Assembly: GCF_902712995.1 (NCBI RefSeq) | Contig: NZ_CACTIB010000031.1 | Location: 62,001-126,000 of the forward strand | DNA length: 64,000 nucleotides | DNA from: Candidatus Mycoplasma haematohominis | Lineage (GTDB): Bacteria; Bacillota_I; Bacilli_A; Mycoplasmatales; Mycoplasmoidaceae | Reading direction: 5' to 3' | Notes under the pieces: model-generated | Told to the model about the DNA's origin: nothing | The model's database searches: none | What the model saw: the letters and a program-made list of their open reading frames with translations, nothing else | Position numbers and translations under genes: made by a program | Part shown: positions 9,910 to 20,348 of the stretch, piece after piece | Position numbering within the stretch: the first letter of the stretch is position 1 | Layout: every line of letters starts with the position of its first letter

Positions 9910-10566
9910 TTATTCTTCTTTTTTCTCTAGTTTTATTTCGGCGACTTTTTTAAGAAGCGCTTTAAGCTCTTGAATATCTCTATCTAAAGGTTCTAATGTA
10001 GATAGTGTTGATAAGCTTTTGCTAGTTCAATTTGGAGAATCTTTTGTCATCTTTTTAATTTTGTTTATCAATGCCGGTATTACATCTTCGCCATTTTCAA
10101 CTCCATAAATTATTCCTTCTTGGTTGCTGGTTGTAGTTGTATTCTCTTCGTCTTCGGTTTCTTTATCTTGTTCTTTGTTTTCTTCCGTCTTAGGCTTTTG
10201 CTCTTCTGATTCTTTGGAATTTTCTTCTTCTTTTGTTTCTTTTTCCTCGCTCTCAGAATTTTCTTCGTCTTCACTTGCTTCTTCTGAAGAGTCCGAACTT
10301 CCTTCTTTTTTAGATAATGCATTATTTCCTTCTTGGGGCTGACCAGACTCTGGCTGCTCTTCCTCTGATTCAGATGATTCTTCTGCCTCAGGAAGAACAG
10401 GTTCAATATCCTGTTCCTCTACTTTTGGAATTGTTGATGGCTCAATTAATGAGTTAAGTAATACTGTTTTGTACTTATTTATTAGGTAAATAGTTATAGA
10501 TATTGGTATAGAAGCAGCCGCTGTCCCTAAATAAGTTAGAGCTCTTTTTCGTCCGATTTGAAGCAT
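9910..10566 (-). CDS. acidic Ser/Glu-rich membrane-anchored protein
   Basis: 218 residues, ATG at 10566 reading leftward. RKRALTYLGTAAASIPIS and ITIYLINKYK (about 7-31) form an N-terminal membrane segment preceded by Arg/Lys. Residues about 48-150 are extremely rich in Glu, Ser and Lys (low complexity, likely disordered). After a short segment EDVIPALINKIKKM comes a helical C-terminus with LKALLKKVAEIKLEKKEE. One TGA-Trp near residue 180 connects the last part. First gene of the minus-strand island; a stalk or spacer-like surface protein is conceivable. Confidence 0.8.
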
Positions 10567-10867
10567 ATCCTGGGGATTTTACAAATTCAGTAAAAGCGCC
10601 CTGTTTATGCTGTATTTAACTTACTAACTTTATAAAGGGGATAACTATTAGACATGTAAGTATTCTTTAGAAAAGGATTGTTTATTTGTGGTATGGATCA
10701 AAAACAGTTTTTATAAATATCTTCCTGAGAAATTTACATATGAAGTCAATTCCATTTATGTCAAAAAATTTGCTTTCAGTTTAAGCACATCAAAGTTCTT
10801 ATAGTTAAAAAATGTTTTTATAAAGAAAAAAATCGGATACTAATTTATCTAACAAAGAAATTAAATT
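10567..10867. other. divergent intergenic region
   Basis: About 300 bases without a gene between the minus-strand island and the next + strand run. It must hold promoters for both directions. Seen: ACTTTATAAAGGGG near 10627 and TGTTTTTATAAAG at 10813. No tRNA-like fold, terminator hairpin or conserved ORF was recognised. Confidence 0.5.
10813..10825 (+). promoter_or_regulatory. possible promoter of the D-E-D block
   Basis: TGTTTTTATAAAG resembles the TGTTTATAAG elements ahead of other gene runs. It lies 43 bases before the ATG at 10868, the first gene of a six-gene run. Confidence 0.35.
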
Positions 10868-11374
10868 ATGACACCTCAAGCAGCTGCAGGGATAGGAGCA
10901 GGAGCTGTTTTAGCTGGAGGAACTGGAATTGGAGCTTACATGATAGCTACCAGTTCCTCTAATCCAGTGACTTTAGAAGAGTATTTGAAACGGGAAGATT
11001 TAAAAGAAAACAATAAGACACAATATACAGGAACAACAAAGTTAGGTTCAGAAGAGGAAAATAGAAAATTATTAGTTGCAGATGTTAAGGAAAATGAAAG
11101 TTGATGAAATGATAGATTCAAGAAATATAAACCAGAGAATTCTGGGAAACTTGATGTGGCTGAATCAGATGAATTTAAAGGGGTAACAAAAGGTTATGGA
11201 GCCGAAGCTACCACTGCTTTAAATAAAGTTTGTGATGCTGCATATCAGAAAGATAAAGCTTCTTTCAAAGATACCGGGAATACTGTAAATTCTGATTCAA
11301 CTCAATCTAAGTCTAAAAGAGATGTAGAGAAGTTTTGCACTCTAAAAGGTACAGGAAGTTTAAAAGTAACTTAG
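10868..11374 (+). CDS. one-module surface protein, group D
   Basis: 168 residues starting MTPQAAAGIGAGAVLAGGTG; membrane segment 4-27 with several Gly-x-x-x-Gly spacings. A variable head region ends LLVADVKENES before WW at 79-80. KVCDAAY and KFCTLKG supply the two cysteines of a single module. The second half of longer members is absent, not truncated: the TAG follows the conserved FCT block. First gene of the duplicated D-E-D block. Confidence 0.9.
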
Positions 11375-11383
11375 AAAATACTT

Positions 11384-12202
11384 ATGTTGCCAGCAGCTAA
11401 AGGAGGAATAGCTCTTGTTGTAGTTGCTTCTTCTGTAACAGGAGGATATTTTCTTTTTAATCCTGGAACGAAGGAGAAAAAACACGTTTCTGTTCTTTCT
11501 TCTTTGCATAATTTACAGTCAACTTACGGATCTGGAAAGTTCGGAAATACATATTCAATATATATGGTTGATCCTAATAATGAGAAGAATGAGTGATGAT
11601 GAAAGGAAGTTTATGCAGATTTCAAATCTTTTTCAGAAGGTTCTAGCAATGGTGGTAAATTAAGTGAAGAGTTTAAGAATACAACAGAAAAAATTAAAAG
11701 CGCTTATTCAAAAACCAAAGCTGGAGAGGGAAGTAAGGCTTTAAATCAGGTTTGCGAAGTTGCTTTTAAGGATGCAAAAAATAATTGAGGAAGTAAAACG
11801 AATTATGAAGATAATGTTTGAACATATTGTTCAATATTAAGATCTCATCCGAAAGTAATACCTTCTTCAGATACTATTTATAACAACCAAAAAGGTTCTT
11901 CACATAAAGATAAAGCTGTTTCTGTCTTAGATACAGATAAAGAAGCAAATAAGTCATTTTGAGATTTAAGAAATAAGGAATTTTTTGGAGAAGTTACTTC
12001 TAAATCAGTAGGTAGTTCTGGTCAAATAAGTATTTTTAAAGATTTATTTAAAAAGGACAAAAAGACAAGAACTGCAAATGACAATATTAAGAAAGCGTGT
12101 GAAGACGCTTATAAACTTGCAACTTCAGAAAATGATCAGGCTACGGATGTAGATATTAAAAAGTTCTGTTATTTAATTCCTGAGATAGCGACAGCTAGTT
12201 AA
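11384..12202 (+). CDS. two-module surface protein, group E
   Basis: 272 residues starting MLPAAKGGIALVVVASSVTG. FGNTYSIYMVDPNN precedes WWW at 71-73. Module 1 ends VWTYCSILRSHP, module 2 has FWDLRNKEFFG and ends KKFCYLIPE. The gene and the 9 bases before it closely match the copy at 13229, including the spacer AAAATACTT between the upstream TAG and the ATG. Confidence 0.9.
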
Positions 12203-12214
12203 TTTAAGTAATTT

Positions 12215-12703
12215 ATGACACCTCAAGCGGCTGCAGGGATAGGAGCAGGAGCTGTTCTAGCAGGAGGGACTGGTATAGGAGCCTATATGATAGCAACCAG
12301 TTCTTCTAACCCCATTACTTTAGAGGAAGCAATTAAGAATGAAGGGGTTGATAAATCTACTTATGAAAACACTTCTAATTTATCTGGTTTTGGAGATAAT
12401 AAAAAAGAATTGGTTGCAGATTTAGAGAAAAATAGGTCTTGATGAGATAGCAGATATAAGGAAAATAAGAACGGAGAGGAATCTAAACTTAAGGACGCAA
12501 AGTCTGGAGCCTTTCAGGCAGTAACAAGTGGTTATGGTTCTGAAGCAGCAACAGCATTAAACAAGGTTTGTGATACTCATTATAAGAAGCCAAAGACTGA
12601 ATTTGAAGGGGATTCTGAAGGCACTAAAACTAAAGCAGATCTTAAGTTAGATGTAGAAAAATTCTGCACTGTATCAGGTACGAAAGTTTTGAGTTTGAGC
12701 TAA
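12215..12703 (+). CDS. one-module surface protein, group D
   Basis: 162 residues. The first 33 residues are identical to the gene at 10868 (MTPQAAAGIGAGAVLAGGTG onward), then the head region differs (ITLEEAIKNEGVDKSTYENT). WW at 76-77, KVCDTHY and KFCTVSG complete the single module. It closes the first D-E-D unit and lies 3 bases from the next D gene. Confidence 0.9.
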
Positions 12704-12706
12704 TTT

Positions 12707-13219
12707 ATGACACCACAAGCGGCCGGAGCAATAGCGGCAGGCGCTGTTGTAGCAGGAGGAACAGGTGTTGGTGCTTATATGTTGGCTACAAGTTCCGCTC
12801 ATCCAACCACCTTAGAGGAGTATTTGAATCAGAAAGGTTTGCAAGAAGAAAATAAGACGAAATATACAACAACAGGGAAGTTAGGTTCAGAAGTTAGCAA
12901 TCAAAAACTGTTAGTTGCTGACGTAGAAGTCAATATGGACTGGTGAAATAAGAGATATGCGGATATGAAAGAGCAGGGAAACTCAAGTGTTAAGCTTAGG
13001 GATGCTGAGTCACAAGAATTTAAAGCAGTAACAAAAGGTTACGGGACTACAAACGATGATTCTACAAAAGCTTTAAATAGAGTTTGTGATTCTGTTTACC
13101 AAAAAAATAAGACAGATTTTACTGGAGATACCGGAGAAACTCGTACAAAAGCAAATCTAAAAGCAGATGTGGAGAAGTTTTGTACTTTGAAGGGAGAAGG
13201 CAACCTAAAAGTAGATTAG
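12707..13219 (+). CDS. one-module surface protein, group D
   Basis: 170 residues starting MTPQAAGAIAAGAVVAGGTG. The first Trp of the WW pair (residue 79) is TGG and the second TGA, a mixed pair rare in the window. RVCDSVYQK and KFCTLKGEG mark the module. First gene of the second D-E-D unit; its head EEYLNQKGLQEENKTKYT is most like that of the gene at 10868. Confidence 0.9.
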
Positions 13220-13228
13220 AAAATACTT

Positions 13229-14029
13229 ATGTCATTAGCAGCTAAAGGAGGAATAGCTCTTGTAGTGGTTGCTTCTTCTGTGACAGGAGGATATTTTCTT
13301 TTTAATCCCGGAACGAAGGAAACAAAACATGTTTCTGTTCTTTCTTCTTTGTCTAATTTAAATTTAGCTTACGAATCTGGAAAGTTTGGAAATGATTATT
13401 CGAAATATATGGTTGATCCCAATAATCCAGATAATGAATGATGATGAGAGAAGGTGTATGCCGATTTTGTTAAAGATGTAGGCAATTCTGACAAGAGCAG
13501 TAAATTAAGTACGGAGTTTAATAATGTTTCTACTATAGATAAGGCATATGCGAAATCAACAGATAACAATAGCAATAAAGCTTTAAATCAAGTTTGCGAC
13601 GCCGCTTTTAAAGACGAGGAGAGTAAATGAACTAGCAAAAATTATTATGTAGAAAATGTTTGAACTTATTGTTCTATATTTAATAAGAAATATATTTTTG
13701 TCAATTCTTCTAGTTACACGAATAAGTTAGGAGGAGATGCGCAGCATAAAAATAAGGCTTTATCAACTAATAATTCAGATAACCAGTCACTTTGAGATTT
13801 AAGAAACAAAGAATTTCTTGGAGAGGGGGATAAGGCCGGAACTGGAGCTACTTCTTCTGAAGGTTCTGTTTTTAGTGAATTCTATGCTAAGAGGTTGATT
13901 TCTCCAAACAGCGACTCCATAAAACAAACTTGTCAGGAGGCTTATGGTATTTTGGCAACTAATAGTGGCACTCCTCCTAAAGCTACACATGAGGATATTA
14001 AAAAATTCTGTTATCTAATTCCAGAGTAA
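13229..14029 (+). CDS. two-module surface protein, group E
   Basis: 266 residues. Nearly a copy of the gene at 11384 over the anchor and the KHVSVLSSL region; the bodies then diverge. WWW at 71-73, VWTYCSIFNKK, a second module with LWDLRNKEFLG and a KKFCYLIPE end. The second module resembles the gene at 30122 more than the gene at 11384 (KATHEDIKKF in both), which suggests module exchange within group E. Confidence 0.9.
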
Positions 14030-14036
14030 AAACTTT

Positions 14037-14531
14037 ATGACACCACAAGTAGCTGGGGCAATAGCAGCAGGCGCTGTTGTAGCAGGAGGAACCGGGATTG
14101 GAGCTTATATGTTGACTAACAATTCTTCTTATCCTATAACTTTAGAAGTGTTTTTGCAGGGAAAGGAAATATCAGATGACAATAAGACAAATTACACAGG
14201 AGAAGGAAAATTAGGTTCAGAAGTTCAAAATAGGAAATTGTTAGTTGCTGGTGTAGAAGAAAACAAAGATTGATGGAATAAGAGATATGAAAAAAGTAAA
14301 GAGAAATCAGGGGCGAAACTTGATGGAGCAAAATCTGCTGCTTTTAAGACGGTAACAAGTGGATATGGAACCGATGAACATACATCTTTGAATAAAGTTT
14401 GCAATTCCCATTATAAGAAGTCAAAAGAGGATTTTAAGGGAGATGAGGCAAACGCAACTTTAAAAGCAGATTTGAAATTAGATGTTGAAAAATTCTGTAC
14501 TCTGAACGGGAATGGATCTTTGATAGTCTAA
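14037..14531 (+). CDS. one-module surface protein, group D
   Basis: 164 residues starting MTPQVAGAIAAGAVVAGGTG. WW at 79-80 uses TGA then TGG. KVCNSHYKK and KFCTLNGNG form the module. It ends the second D-E-D unit and the whole run, followed by a 214-base gap. Confidence 0.9.
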
Positions 14532-14714
14532 TTTGAGGCGATAAATTTTTGATACTAATTAATAAATCAATCTAAAAAACGTTTCATAGAAGTACATGGA
14601 TCGATTACTCTTCTGGCAAAAATCTTTTCTTTCTAGAAAAAAACAAAAATCAAATACTTTGTGTTGATTAAATATTGTTTTTTAGCAACAAAATTAGGTA
14701 TGAGAAATGGATTA

Positions 14715-14726
14715 TGTTTATAAGTT
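14715..14726 (+). promoter_or_regulatory. TGTTTATAAGTT promoter-like element
   Basis: The same TGTTTATAAG core precedes the runs at 21888, 33340 and 51510. Further upstream CTTTGTGT and TTAAATAT are shared with the region before 21888. The ATG at 14746 is only 20 bases after the element, implying a nearly leaderless message. Confidence 0.45.
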
Positions 14727-14745
14727 GCCAATTCAAAATTAACTA

Positions 14746-15630
14746 ATGGATCCAATTAAATTAGCTGTAGGCACTGGAGCGGCTATATTGGTAGCAAGTG
14801 GCGGTTATGGAGTAAGCGCTCTACTTTCTGGAGGAATGCCTTCTTTTAAAATTTTGAAGGATGATCCGAAATTTGCAAGTGATTATTCTGGAGAAAGTAA
14901 AGTAGGGAAAGTATATGGTTATTTTTTAGTTGCTCCTTATGGTTCTAGGGGTAATGCAGATAATTCAAATCAGCAAGAATCTAATAACGAAGACTGATGA
15001 AAATGATCTTACGCGAGGTGAAAGGCAGATTTTAAAGATAAAGCGAAGAAAGATAATTTGAGTAATGAATTTAAAGATGATAACAAGGTAGGTTCAGCTT
15101 TCTCTATTGCTGCTGCAACAACTGTCGCTAAACCTTTAAATCAAGTTTGTGAGGATGTTTATAAGAACAAGAATAAAGACGACGTGAAACCCGAAACAAA
15201 TGCAAATTCTGACAAGAGTAAATTGAGTAGAGATATGTGAAAGTATTGTTCTTCTTTAGGAACATTACCTGAATTTCTGAAAGGCACTGGTTATGGTAGC
15301 GGAACTTTTGGAGTAGAGCAAACTCATAAAGATAAAGCAGTAGCAACTAAAGGATATGGGAAAAGTAGCTCTAATGATGAGTTTTGAAGATTAAGAAATG
15401 ATGAGTTTTTTGGGTCTAATGGCAAAGAGGGAACAGGAAAAGATGCAACAGAAACTGGAATTTTTAAAACTCTTTACGATAAGAAAAGAGCAAATCAAAT
15501 AACTGATAATGATACAGTAAAAAATACTTGTGAGCAAATTTATTCTAGGCAGGCAAATAGTAAAGAAAGCGTTCCAAAAATTAAAGATGAGTACATTAAA
15601 AAGTTTTGTTATTTAACTCCAGAATCATAG
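14746..15630 (+). CDS. two-module surface protein, group F
   Basis: 294 residues starting MDPIKLAVGTGAAILVASGG. YGYFLVAPYGSRG precedes an Asn/Glu-rich spacer and WW at 84-85, later than in most members. Module 1 ends WKYCSSLGTLP. Module 2 (THKDKAVATKGY, FWRLRNDEFFG, KKFCYLTPE) is nearly that of group A, so this gene looks like an F first half joined to an A second half. It heads a six-gene run. Confidence 0.88.
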
Positions 15631-15631
15631 T

Positions 15632-16423
15632 ATGTCATTAGCAAAAGCTGCAGCAGCAGGAGCAGCTGGATTAACTTTGGCTGCCGGAGGTTATGGAGTA
15701 AGTACTCTATTTTCTGGAGGAATGCCAGATTATGATGCTTTAGCTACTTCTACAGGTAAATATGTTTCAGACTATAAAGATTATTTTGTAGATGCTACTA
15801 AGAATGTTTCTTGGTGAGATTGGGTTTACAAGAATAGATATTTAGTTGATAAAGATGGAAAGGATACTGATGGAGAAAAAAGACCTGAACCGAAAACAGC
15901 ATTTACTTCCATAAAAAATGGTTCTGGGGATACTGCTGATAGCATTCAAAAGGTTTGTTCGAATGTTTATTCTGCTGCGCAAGATAAGGTAAAAGCCGGT
16001 GCATCTGGAGATGGCGAATTTGAAGAAGCAGATGTGTGAAGGTATTGTACTGCTGTTAAGAAAAAGCCAAAAACTATCGAAAACAATGCTGACGAAGCGG
16101 ATTTATACAAGGATGGAGAAAGTGCTGATACTTATGGTGTATCTAAAAAAGCAAATTTAATATCTATTACTTCAGAAGATAACGCTCATTTTTGAAAAGA
16201 ACAGACTAGATTATTTTTTAGATCAGAAGGAGAAAGATTTGGAGCTAATTTTGAAAACGATAGAACCTCTATTTTTGGTAAGTTTTGACACAGCAAAAAA
16301 GGAAATATAAAAGATAAATGCAAAGAAGCATATATTTTAAAAACTGCCGACAGCACTCAATCTCCTCCAACAGCCACTAAAGAAGATATTTTTAAATTCT
16401 GTTCTTTGAAGGGTTCAGAGTAG
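15632..16423 (+). CDS. two-module surface protein, group G
   Basis: 263 residues, ATG one base after the previous stop. Starts MSLAKAAAAGAAGLTLAAGG; DYKDYFVDATKNVSWW has a TGG-TGA Trp pair at 61-62. Module 1 ends VWRYCTAVKKKP, as in the genes at 23533 and 33340. Module 2 has FWKEQTRLFFRSEG and FKFCSLKGSE. The FW..Q.RLFF variant of module 2 is typical of group G. Confidence 0.88.
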
Positions 16424-16438
16424 ATTTAGTTATTAAAT

Positions 16439-17215
16439 ATGTCAGCGGCAGTTAAAGGAGCAGCAGCTTTAGGAGCTACAGCTGTAGTTATAGGAGGAAC
16501 AGGTGTTGGGGCTAAATTTTTGTTAGATGCGCAAGAGCCTAATGCAATAACTTTGACTAATATTGATGCAAATAAGTATGCAACAGATTACAAAAGATAT
16601 TTTGTTGACGATGTTAATACGAGCAACAATAAGTGATGAGATTGAGTTTTTAAGAATAGATATGAGTTTGATAAGAACGATAGTTCAGATAAGAGACACA
16701 CTTTCTTAGATAAATTTAAGGATTTGACTAGTGGTTCTGGAAATGCAAAATCTTTGAAAAAAGTATGCGGAGCTGTCTATAAAGAAGTAACTTCTAATGT
16801 AGTAGATAAGAGTTCGGCAACTAGCGAAAGCAATAAATATTCAGAACAGGATGTCTGAAGATATTGTTCTGTATTTGGAAACAAACCGAAAACAATTCAG
16901 GAAGCAAACACTAATAACGCTATTGCTGCTGGTAAATATGGAAAGGACAAAGAAACATCATTAATTGACGTAGATAGTCCAGAAAATAATCTTTTCTGAG
17001 AAAAACAAGAAAAAGATTTTTTTGGAGATTCGGGCTTAGGAGTAGCGGCACAAGGGAGCTCAATTTTTAAAACACTTCATACAAAAACTAATCGAGGAAA
17101 GAAAGATACTGTAAAAGAAACATGCCGAGAGGCATATCAAAAAGATAAAACGCAAGATGCTAGTGCATTTCCAGAAGCAGATGTTCTTAAGTTTTGTTCT
17201 TTAAAGGGCAAATAA
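16439..17215 (+). CDS. two-module surface protein, group G
   Basis: 258 residues starting MSAAVKGAAALGATAVVIGG. DYKRYFVDD precedes WWDW at 66-69, then RYEFDKND, a stretch shared almost word for word with the gene at 57670. Module 1 ends VWRYCSVFGNKP. Module 2 is FWEKQEKDFFG to LKFCSLKGK. These two genes form a pair about 41 kb apart. Confidence 0.88.
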
Positions 17216-17223
17216 ATTAATTC

Positions 17224-18090
17224 ATGGATCCAATTAAATTGTCTGCAGCCGCTTTAGGTGCATTGATTATTGGAGGAACAGGAATTGGACTTCATTTCTT
17301 TGTTGATTCAATGGAACCTGTTTGATATGCTTTGTCTTATGAATCTAATTCATCTTCAACGTATGACAAAAAAGTAGGAAAAGATTATGGGAATTATTTA
17401 GTTGGAGTATATGGAGATACTAAAGATATAAAAGATAGGAATAAGAAATGATGAGAATGATCTCATAAGCAGTTTGAATATGACCTTAAAAATGATCGAG
17501 GCAGTTTAAGTTCCGAGTTTTTTGATAATTCACAAAACAAAAGTAAAGTTTCTGGAGCTTATAAGTCTTCTAGTCAAAAGACAATTGGAGATTCTCCAAA
17601 AGCTTTAAACGAAGTTTGTGATGGTATTTATAAAGGAAAGACTAAAGATGAAGTAGAGCAAACAAGTACTAACAACACAAATCTAAGCAAGAACTTATGA
17701 AAATATTGTTCTCATTTAAGAACAAGGCCTGTTTTGTTAAATAATGAAGGTTACGAAGATGAAACTATTGGAAAGGACGCCACCCACAAAGATGAAGCTG
17801 TAGCAACTAAGGGATATGACAGTAATAGTTCTAATGAAAAGTTTTGAAGATTAAGAAATGATGAATTTTTTGGATCTAAAGGCAAAGAAGGAACAGGGAG
17901 AGAAGCAATAGAAGATGGAATTTTTAAAACTCTTTATGACAAGAAAAATAAGTACAGAACAAGCAAAGATACTATAAAAGATGTTTGCGAGCAAGTTTAT
18001 TCTAGAAAAACTGCAGAAAAAGATACCGCCCTAAAAATTAAAGATGAATATATTAAAAAATTCTGTTATCTAGTTCCAAATTCAAACTAA
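17224..18090 (+). CDS. two-module surface protein, group A
   Basis: 288 residues starting MDPIKLSAAALGALIIGGTG. EPVWYALSYES and YGNYLVGVYGD mark group A, then WWEW. Module 1 ends WKYCSHLRTRP; module 2 has FWRLRNDEFFGSKGKEG and ends KKFCYLVPNSN. Closest to the gene at 4801; both are followed by a group B gene. Confidence 0.88.
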
Positions 18091-18095
18091 TAAAT

Positions 18096-18932
18096 ATGTC
18101 AATAGCAAAAGCCGCAGCAGGAGGTACAACTGCATTAGCTTTAGCTGCTGGAGGTTATGGAGTTAGTGCTTTGTTTACTGAAGGTATGCCAGAATATGAG
18201 GTTTTAAGCACACTTGGCAATAATTCTCCTATCAAGGATTACAAACATTATTTCATTGATACAGAAAAACCAGAAAATGCCGCATGATGAGATTGGGTTT
18301 ATGCGAATGTTTATTCTTTAGACGTTAAGGGAAGTGAAGCTGGTAGACCAACTTCAAAGTTTCAGAATTTGAAGAAGGCTTCTGAAAATGCGAATAACAA
18401 TTTGAAGAAAGTATGTAAGGACGCTTATGATGTCACTGATAAATCTAATATAGTTTCAGAAAAATCATCGAGCAGCAACACTAAATTTTATGAAAGAGAT
18501 ATCTGAAGATACTGTTCAGAAATATTAGGATCTAAACCTAAATTCATTTCTGGAGCTACTAAGATAAGAGATTCTTCAGACTCAGCAGAAAAAGCTGAAG
18601 ATACTCTGTATTCTTCTGAAAATAGTTACGGAAAGAAATATAAAGATAATTTAGTTTCTATTTATGAACCCTCCAATAAATCTTTTTGAGATTTAAAAAA
18701 CAAAGAGTTTTTCGGAAAAAGCAAGAAGAAAAATTGAACAAATGTTGGTTCTTCAGCAACAGGAACTTTATTTGCGAATTTGTATAAACAGAAAGATAAG
18801 AGTGTAAAAGATGTGTGTTTAGAAGCGTATTCGAAGGATATAACTACCGGAGTTAGTGAGGCTTCTGAAACAGATGTTTTTAAATTTTGTTCTTTAAGCG
18901 GGTCTAAACAAGCTTCAGGAGTAGGAGGGTAA
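18096..18932 (+). CDS. two-module surface protein, group B
   Basis: 278 residues starting MSIAKAAAGGTTALALAAGG. DYKHYFIDTE precedes WWDW at 64-67. Module 1 ends IWRYCSEILGSKPKF; module 2 has FWDLKNKEFFG, FKFCSLSGS and a short tail. It differs from the gene at 5678 mainly in linkers (SEKSSSSNT for TKPGDSDNG), so most change lies between conserved blocks. Confidence 0.88.
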
Positions 18933-18935
18933 ATT

Positions 18936-19727
18936 ATGGATCCAACTAAATTAGCTGTAGGAGCTGGAGCTACTGTGTTAGCAGTTGGTGGTAGTTATGG
19001 AATTTCTGCCCTATTCAAAAATATACCTCCTATGCCCGATGAACATACTACTGTCTCTGAAAATACAAGCAATTTTTCTTCTACTTATACTTCCCCTAAG
19101 TTCGGTCATGCATATGGAAAATATTTAGTAGATCCAACTAAGAATCAAAAGTGATGAGAATGAAGTTTTAATTATCTGTTGTCTAAAGCTGAATCTTTAA
19201 GTAGTGAGTTTCAGAAAGTAAAGAATGCATATAGTTCTGATAGTAACAGTGATGCCCATTTAAATAAAGTTTGTGAGACAGCATTTAAATTAGATAAGAC
19301 AGATTTAGAGGTTGATAATAAGTCTCAATATTTAGATAACGTTTGAAGATTTTGCTCTTTGGCACTTAATAAGCCAGTAACTATAGAGAAGTCTCAGGAT
19401 AAAGATTCTTATTCATCTCCTGCATCACCAGAAAAGATAGGGCATAAGCATAAGTCAACTCTTATTTCAATTAAAAACCCAGATAACGACAGATTTTGAG
19501 AATTAAGAGATAAAGAATTTTTTGAAGCTACTGGAGCTAAGTCTGGCTCTCAAGCAGAAGAAAATTCATTTTTTAAGAAATTTTATGAAACTAATCACAC
19601 AAAGAAAGAAAATAGACCTTCTTTAAAAAGTAAGTGTCAAGCAGCTTATGAGCAAGAAGATAATGACTCAACTTCAACAGAAACTCAAGCTAAAACTTCA
19701 GAAGTAACTAAGTTTTGCGCTTTATAG
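18936..19727 (+). CDS. two-module surface protein, group H
   Basis: 263 residues. The first 70 bases repeat the start of the group C gene at 6521. The body is group H: PMPDEHTTVSE, FGHAYGKYLVDP, then WWEW at 73-76 and FNYLLSK. Module 1 ends VWRFCSLALNKP, module 2 has FWELRDKEFFE and ends TKFCAL. Relatives are the genes at 42425 and 63223. Last gene of the run, before a 165-base gap. Confidence 0.88.
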
Positions 19728-19808
19728 ATATATTTCCTTAATTTAATAAGTTATTCATTCTTAATTGCGGTTTGCAAATTTAAGCATCTTTTCTTTTACA
19801 AACTCTAG

Positions 19809-19839
19809 TAATTTAGAGGTTAAACAGGTATTTGTTATA
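19809..19839 (+). promoter_or_regulatory. shared 31-base upstream element, copy 2
   Basis: Matches the element at 7312 at about 27 of 31 bases (TTTAGAGG, CAGGTATTTG, TTATA). TATAGT at its 3' end may be the -10 box, about 54 bases before the ATG at 19893. Confidence 0.45.
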
Positions 19840-19892
19840 GTGTTTTGACCAAGCTAATTTTCTAAGGCTTGCAAAAGTTACTTGTTTAGATC

Positions 19893-20339
19893 ATGAATAC
19901 AGCAGTGGCCGCAGGAGTTGTGGTTTCATCTGTTGCTGTTGTTGCAACAGCATATGGTGTTTCAGAATACGTTAGAAGACCTTTGACGATTAAGCAGTCT
20001 AGAGATAGGGGATATCCTGAGAAAAAAGATAATGAAGATAATTATGGCGAAAATTCTTTGGGCGAGGAGTACAAAGATTATTTAGCGGGGGCTGCCGATG
20101 GAGTTAACGATTCTTGATGGGATCGAAAGCAAGAATGATTTTTTTCATTAGAGGGTGGAGATACTCCTAAGGAGACTGGTTTGGGGTTTAAGACCCTGTA
20201 TGGTGAAAAAGAAAGCAAGAAAGACAATAAAGGAGAGTTGAAAAGTTTTTGCAAGGCAGAATATGCGAAAACTGTTTCTGAAACTGAAAAAAAAGAAGTA
20301 TTCAAGTATTGTTCTGATGGATATGAAGTTCCAAAGTAA
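19893..20339 (+). CDS. one-module surface protein, ungrouped
   Basis: 148 residues starting MNTAVAAGVVVSSVAVVATA, membrane segment 3-25. A head LGEEYKDYLAGAADGVNDS leads to WW at 75-76 followed by a FF, as in second modules (RKQEWFFSLEG). SFCKAEY and FKYCSDG provide the two cysteines. It reads like an anchor joined directly to a second-type module, the opposite of group D, which keeps the first type. It is preceded by the 31-base element. Confidence 0.85.
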
Positions 20340-20348
20340 TAGGTAGTT

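Noticed and set aside
10124..10342. Serine-rich ORF on the + strand
   Set aside because: Antisense shadow of the same Glu/Ser-rich tract; no start context or relatives.
10110..10406. 98-residue very basic ORF on the minus strand inside the acidic protein gene
   Set aside because: It is the shifted reading of GAA/GAAG-rich codons of the gene at 9910-10566. Composition alone explains it, and that gene has anchor, frame and end in order.
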